DNA from: Pseudanabaena sp. M53BS1SP1A06MG
Lineage (GTDB): Bacteria > Cyanobacteriota > Cyanobacteriia > Pseudanabaenales > Pseudanabaenaceae
DNA length: 64,000 nt
NCBI GenBank assembly: GCA_020404105.1
Contig: JADBWH010000084.1
Coordinates: 1-64,000 of the forward strand
Reading direction: 5' to 3'
A program made the position numbers and the translations under genes. Position 1 is the stretch's first letter, and the number at the start of each line of letters is the position of its first letter. This document shows, one piece after another, positions 61,972 through 64,000 of the stretch. The notes below the pieces were generated by a model. That model had not been told where the DNA came from. It worked only from the letters and a program-made list of their open reading frames with translations, and did not search any database.

Positions 61972-62661
61972 ATGCCTAAGAAGTCCACAGTTATTTCTCC
62001 CTCGATCCTGTCTGCTGACTTTAGCCGTTTGGGTGACGACATTCGTGCAGTTGATGCGGCGGGTGCAGATTGGATTCACGTTGATGTGATGGATGGTCGT
62101 TTCGTTCCAAATATCACCATTGGTCCATTGGTTGTGTCGGCAATCCGTCCTGTTACTACTAAAATTTTAGACGTGCATTTGATGATTGCTGAGCCAGAGA
62201 GATATGTACCTGAATTTGCTAAAGCTGGAGCAGATATCATCACTGTTCATGCAGAGCATACCGCTTGTCCTCATTTACATCGCAATCTTTGCCAAATCAA
62301 AGAACTCGGCAAGTTAGCTGGTGTATCCCTGAATCCTTCCACACCTTTGAGCTTTATTGAGTACGTCCTCGAACTGTGCGATTTGGTCTTGATCATGAGC
62401 GTTAACCCAGGATTTGGTGGTCAGAGCTTTATTCCTAACGTGATTCCTAAGATTGTAAAATTGCGTCAAATGTGTGATGATCGCGGACTTGATCCTTGGA
62501 TTGAAGTTGATGGTGGGCTGAAGGCAAACAATACTTGGCAAGTTCTAGAAGCTGGTGCTAATGCGATCGTGGCAGGCTCGGCAGTATTTAATGCTCCTGA
62601 CTATGCTAAAGCGATCGAAGGCATTCGCAACAGCAAGCGTCCTGAGTTGGTAACAGCGTAA
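61972..62661 (+). CDS. rpe: ribulose-phosphate 3-epimerase
   Basis: Epimerises ribulose-5-phosphate and xylulose-5-phosphate in the Calvin and pentose phosphate cycles. The 229 residues have the TIM-barrel motifs [35 protein letters not shown], the HAE motif ([11 protein letters not shown]) and the [18 protein letters not shown] site. A frame opening at 61900 is possible, but the ATG at 61972 gives the usual N-terminus. A hairpin terminator follows. Confidence 0.92.
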   Translation: MPKKSTVISPSILSADFSRLGDDIRAVDAAGADWIHVDVMDGRFVPNITIGPLVVSAIRPVTTKILDVHLMIAEPERYVPEFAKAGADIITVHAEHTACPHLHRNLCQIKELGKLAGVSLNPSTPLSFIEYVLELCDLVLIMSVNPGFGGQSFIPNVIPKIVKLRQMCDDRGLDPWIEVDGGLKANNTWQVLEAGANAIVAGSAVFNAPDYAKAIEGIRNSKRPELVTA

Positions 62662-62673
62662 ATTATTAATTAA

Positions 62674-62704
62674 AAAAGAAGCGGTGCAATGCACCACTTC
62701 TTTT
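62674..62704 (+). terminator. rho-independent terminator of rpe
   Basis: A 15-base stem (AAAAGAAGCGGTGCA, one mismatch) closes around a single base, with the T-run CTTCTTTT at the end of its right arm. It starts 12 bases after the rpe stop. Confidence 0.75.
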
Positions 62705-62707
62705 CAA

Positions 62708-62746
62708 AAAAATTAGTGGCGGCGCGAAGCGCCGCCACTAATTTTT
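62708..62746. terminator. GCGAAGC-core hairpin between convergent genes
   Basis: Perfect 18-base arms (AAAAATTAGTGGCGGCGC) flank a GAA loop; the centre reads GGCGCGAAGCGCC. Its last two bases fall in the sixA stop codon (62745-62747). Two stems in tandem with the rpe terminator make a strong two-way block. Confidence 0.75.
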
Positions 62747-63248
62747 ATATGAGTAACTTGGGTGGAATCGATAAAAAGAGAATTCCATTTGCCGTCCAAG
62801 GTTGAGATTCTGGTAGTACTAAGCCTATAATGCCAGCCTTTTTTAACACCAATGCTCCTTTAGACTCTCCCCAGATCAGAGTTTCTGCCCATGTGGTCAG
62901 GTCAGGTTCATGACCAATGATCCCTAGAGAAGCTCTAGCAGGTTGGGGATGTTGAGCAATCCATGCTGTAGCCCATTGCAGCCATGTTTCAAAATTACCT
63001 TTGGGAGCAAGTTCCGAGGATTGCTGCATGGGGCTACCAAATATATTTGTAAATATTTCAGCAGTTTGCTGAGCACGAACTAGGGGACTCGTTTGCAATA
63101 GGTCAAAGCGCAAGCCCAGGTCATAGAGTCGCTTGGCAACTTGCTTAGTTTTCCTTTGCCCTTCATTGGTGAGAGGACGCAGAGTATCATCTTCGTAATT
63201 CTCACGATCTTCAGCAATGCCATGACGGATTAAATAGATGCTAGGCAT
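62745..63248 (-). CDS. sixA: phosphohistidine phosphatase SixA-like
   Basis: The 167 residues have the histidine phosphatase RHG motif at the start (YLIRHGIAEDRE) and the LQTSPLVRAQQTAEIF segment; the second His lies in LGIIGHEPDLTTW. SixA removes phosphate from His-containing phosphotransfer domains; other substrates are possible. It overlaps purQ by 8 bases, an odd partner for a purine gene. Confidence 0.85.
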   Translation of the reverse strand: MPSIYLIRHGIAEDRENYEDDTLRPLTNEGQRKTKQVAKRLYDLGLRFDLLQTSPLVRAQQTAEIFTNIFGSPMQQSSELAPKGNFETWLQWATAWIAQHPQPARASLGIIGHEPDLTTWAETLIWGESKGALVLKKAGIIGLVLPESQPWTANGILFLSIPPKLLI

Positions 63249-63939
63249 TGACTAATAACCCTTCAAGAAGTCCTTCAAATAAAGCCTTGCCGTCAGTACC
63301 GCCCAAAATCCCTTCAGCAGCACGTTCAGGATGGGGCATCATCCCCAAAACGTTACCTTGCTTGTTGCAAATCCCTGCAATGTTAGATATTGAGCCGTTA
63401 GGATTAGCGTCATTTGTGATATTGCCGATCGCATCGCTATAGCGCAGTACAACTTGATGATTATCTTCCAGATCTTTAAGCGTATCTGCATCCGCAAAAT
63501 AGCAACCTTCACCGTGAGCGATCGGTAAAGAGATTACTTGCTGATGTTGATATTTCTTGGTGAATGGTAAATCATTGCGCTCTACTCGCAAAGGTACTCG
63601 ATCACAAATAAAGTGCAGATCGCGATTTCTGACTAATGCACCTTGCAATAAGCCTGATTCTGTTAAAATTTGAAACCCATTACATATGCCAAGAACATAC
63701 TTCCCTTTGGAAACATGTTCTTGCAAAGATTTCATCACAGGCGCAAACCTTGCGATCGCTCCACAGCGTAAGTAATCACCATAGCTAAATCCCCCTGGAA
63801 CAACGATGACATCACAATCGCTAATATCAGTGTCACTATGCCAGATTAATCTTGTGGGCTGTTGCAAAATTCCGCTAGTAACTGTAGCTACATCGCGATC
63901 GCAGTTGGAACCAGGGAATACGAAAATACCAAATTTCAT
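63241..63939 (-). CDS. purQ: phosphoribosylformylglycinamidine synthase subunit PurQ
   Basis: PurQ is the glutaminase subunit of FGAM synthetase in purine synthesis. The 232 residues have the class I glutaminase motifs PGGFSYGDYLRCGAIAR near 50, the nucleophile cysteine in VLGICNGFQIL near 85 and the HPERAAE pair near the end. It follows purS (partial, next entry) and precedes sixA. Confidence 0.93.
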   Translation of the reverse strand: MKFGIFVFPGSNCDRDVATVTSGILQQPTRLIWHSDTDISDCDVIVVPGGFSYGDYLRCGAIARFAPVMKSLQEHVSKGKYVLGICNGFQILTESGLLQGALVRNRDLHFICDRVPLRVERNDLPFTKKYQHQQVISLPIAHGEGCYFADADTLKDLEDNHQVVLRYSDAIGNITNDANPNGSISNIAGICNKQGNVLGMMPHPERAAEGILGGTDGKALFEGLLEGLLVNA

Positions 63940-63951
63940 ACTGTCAATATC

Positions 63952-64000
63952 CTAAGTGGTCTGATTTAGCTCAATACGGTAATTTTCGATGACTGGATTT
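63952..64000 (-). CDS. purS: phosphoribosylformylglycinamidine synthase subunit PurS (3' end)
   Basis: The 15 visible residues (NPVIENYRIELNQTT) and the TAG at 63952-63954 are the C-terminus of a small protein. The VIENYRIEL ending and the position 12 bases before purQ match PurS. The start lies beyond the window. Confidence 0.75.
   Translation of the reverse strand, partial: NPVIENYRIELNQTT

Noticed and set aside
1-64000. tRNA genes, rRNA genes and CRISPR arrays
   Set aside because: I scanned intergenic spaces for T-loop motifs and for regularly spaced repeats and found none. A small RNA gene could still be missed by eye.

Overview
This window is from a cyanobacterium, most like the Pseudanabaena type. 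The evidence is the very frequent HIP1 octamer GCGATCGC, a low-to-moderate GC content, and genes typical of cyanobacteria: a CRR7-like NDH-1 factor, a FurA-type regulator, a CruA-like lycopene cyclase, a DevA ATPase, a MASE1 hybrid kinase, and several DUF29 and Uma2 (DUF820) proteins. No tRNA, rRNA or CRISPR array was seen. The genus is an inference.

Region 1 (1-2.8 kb) is an accessory edge. It holds the 3' end of an IS66-like transposase, a formyltransferase, a DUF29 gene with a decayed duplicate of its 3' end, and two Uma2 genes.

Region 2 (2.9-21.3 kb, all minus strand) is a large sugar-modification island and the main point of interest. It starts with pseB-pseC, continues through pseF, a pseudaminate-type methylase, a Gfo/Idh/MocA oxidoreductase with a DegT aminotransferase, a GNAT acetyltransferase and an acyl carrier protein. 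Then come a methyltransferase, a MaoC-SDR fusion, an FkbH-like HAD enzyme, a glycosyltransferase-like protein, two N-acetyl-sugar amidotransferases around a HisH/HisF pair, another methyltransferase and pseG. Together they predict a CMP-activated pseudaminic-acid-type sugar carrying amidino, acyl (possibly glyceryl or hydroxyacyl) and methyl groups. The condensing enzyme pseI is not in the window.

Region 3 (21.5-31.8 kb) mixes housekeeping genes (scpB, pyrC, crr7) with accessory genes: an orphan DevA ATPase, an orphan HigA-like antitoxin, a Uma2 gene, a convergent restriction-endonuclease/cytosine-methyltransferase pair, two tandem paralogous lipoproteins and a PhzF protein.

Region 4 (32-46.5 kb) holds four two-component proteins in two pairs, two glycosyltransferases, mltA, an isolated ATP synthase gamma gene, thiG and an ABC-F ATPase. 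Region 5 (46.6-54.9 kb) holds the CruA-like cyclase, a PIN/antitoxin pair, an AAA ATPase-DUF4276 pair, an M16 peptidase, a TPR protein and a Uma2 gene. Region 6 (54.9-64 kb) is mostly housekeeping: an RlmI-like methyltransferase, a FurA-type regulator, mreBCD, a PiT phosphate transporter, rpe, sixA, purQ and the end of purS.

Many intergenic spaces carry long near-perfect hairpins. At least six of them have unrelated arms but share the central heptamer GCGAAGC (or its complement GCTTCGC). They occur in divergent as well as convergent spaces, so simple termination does not explain them all.
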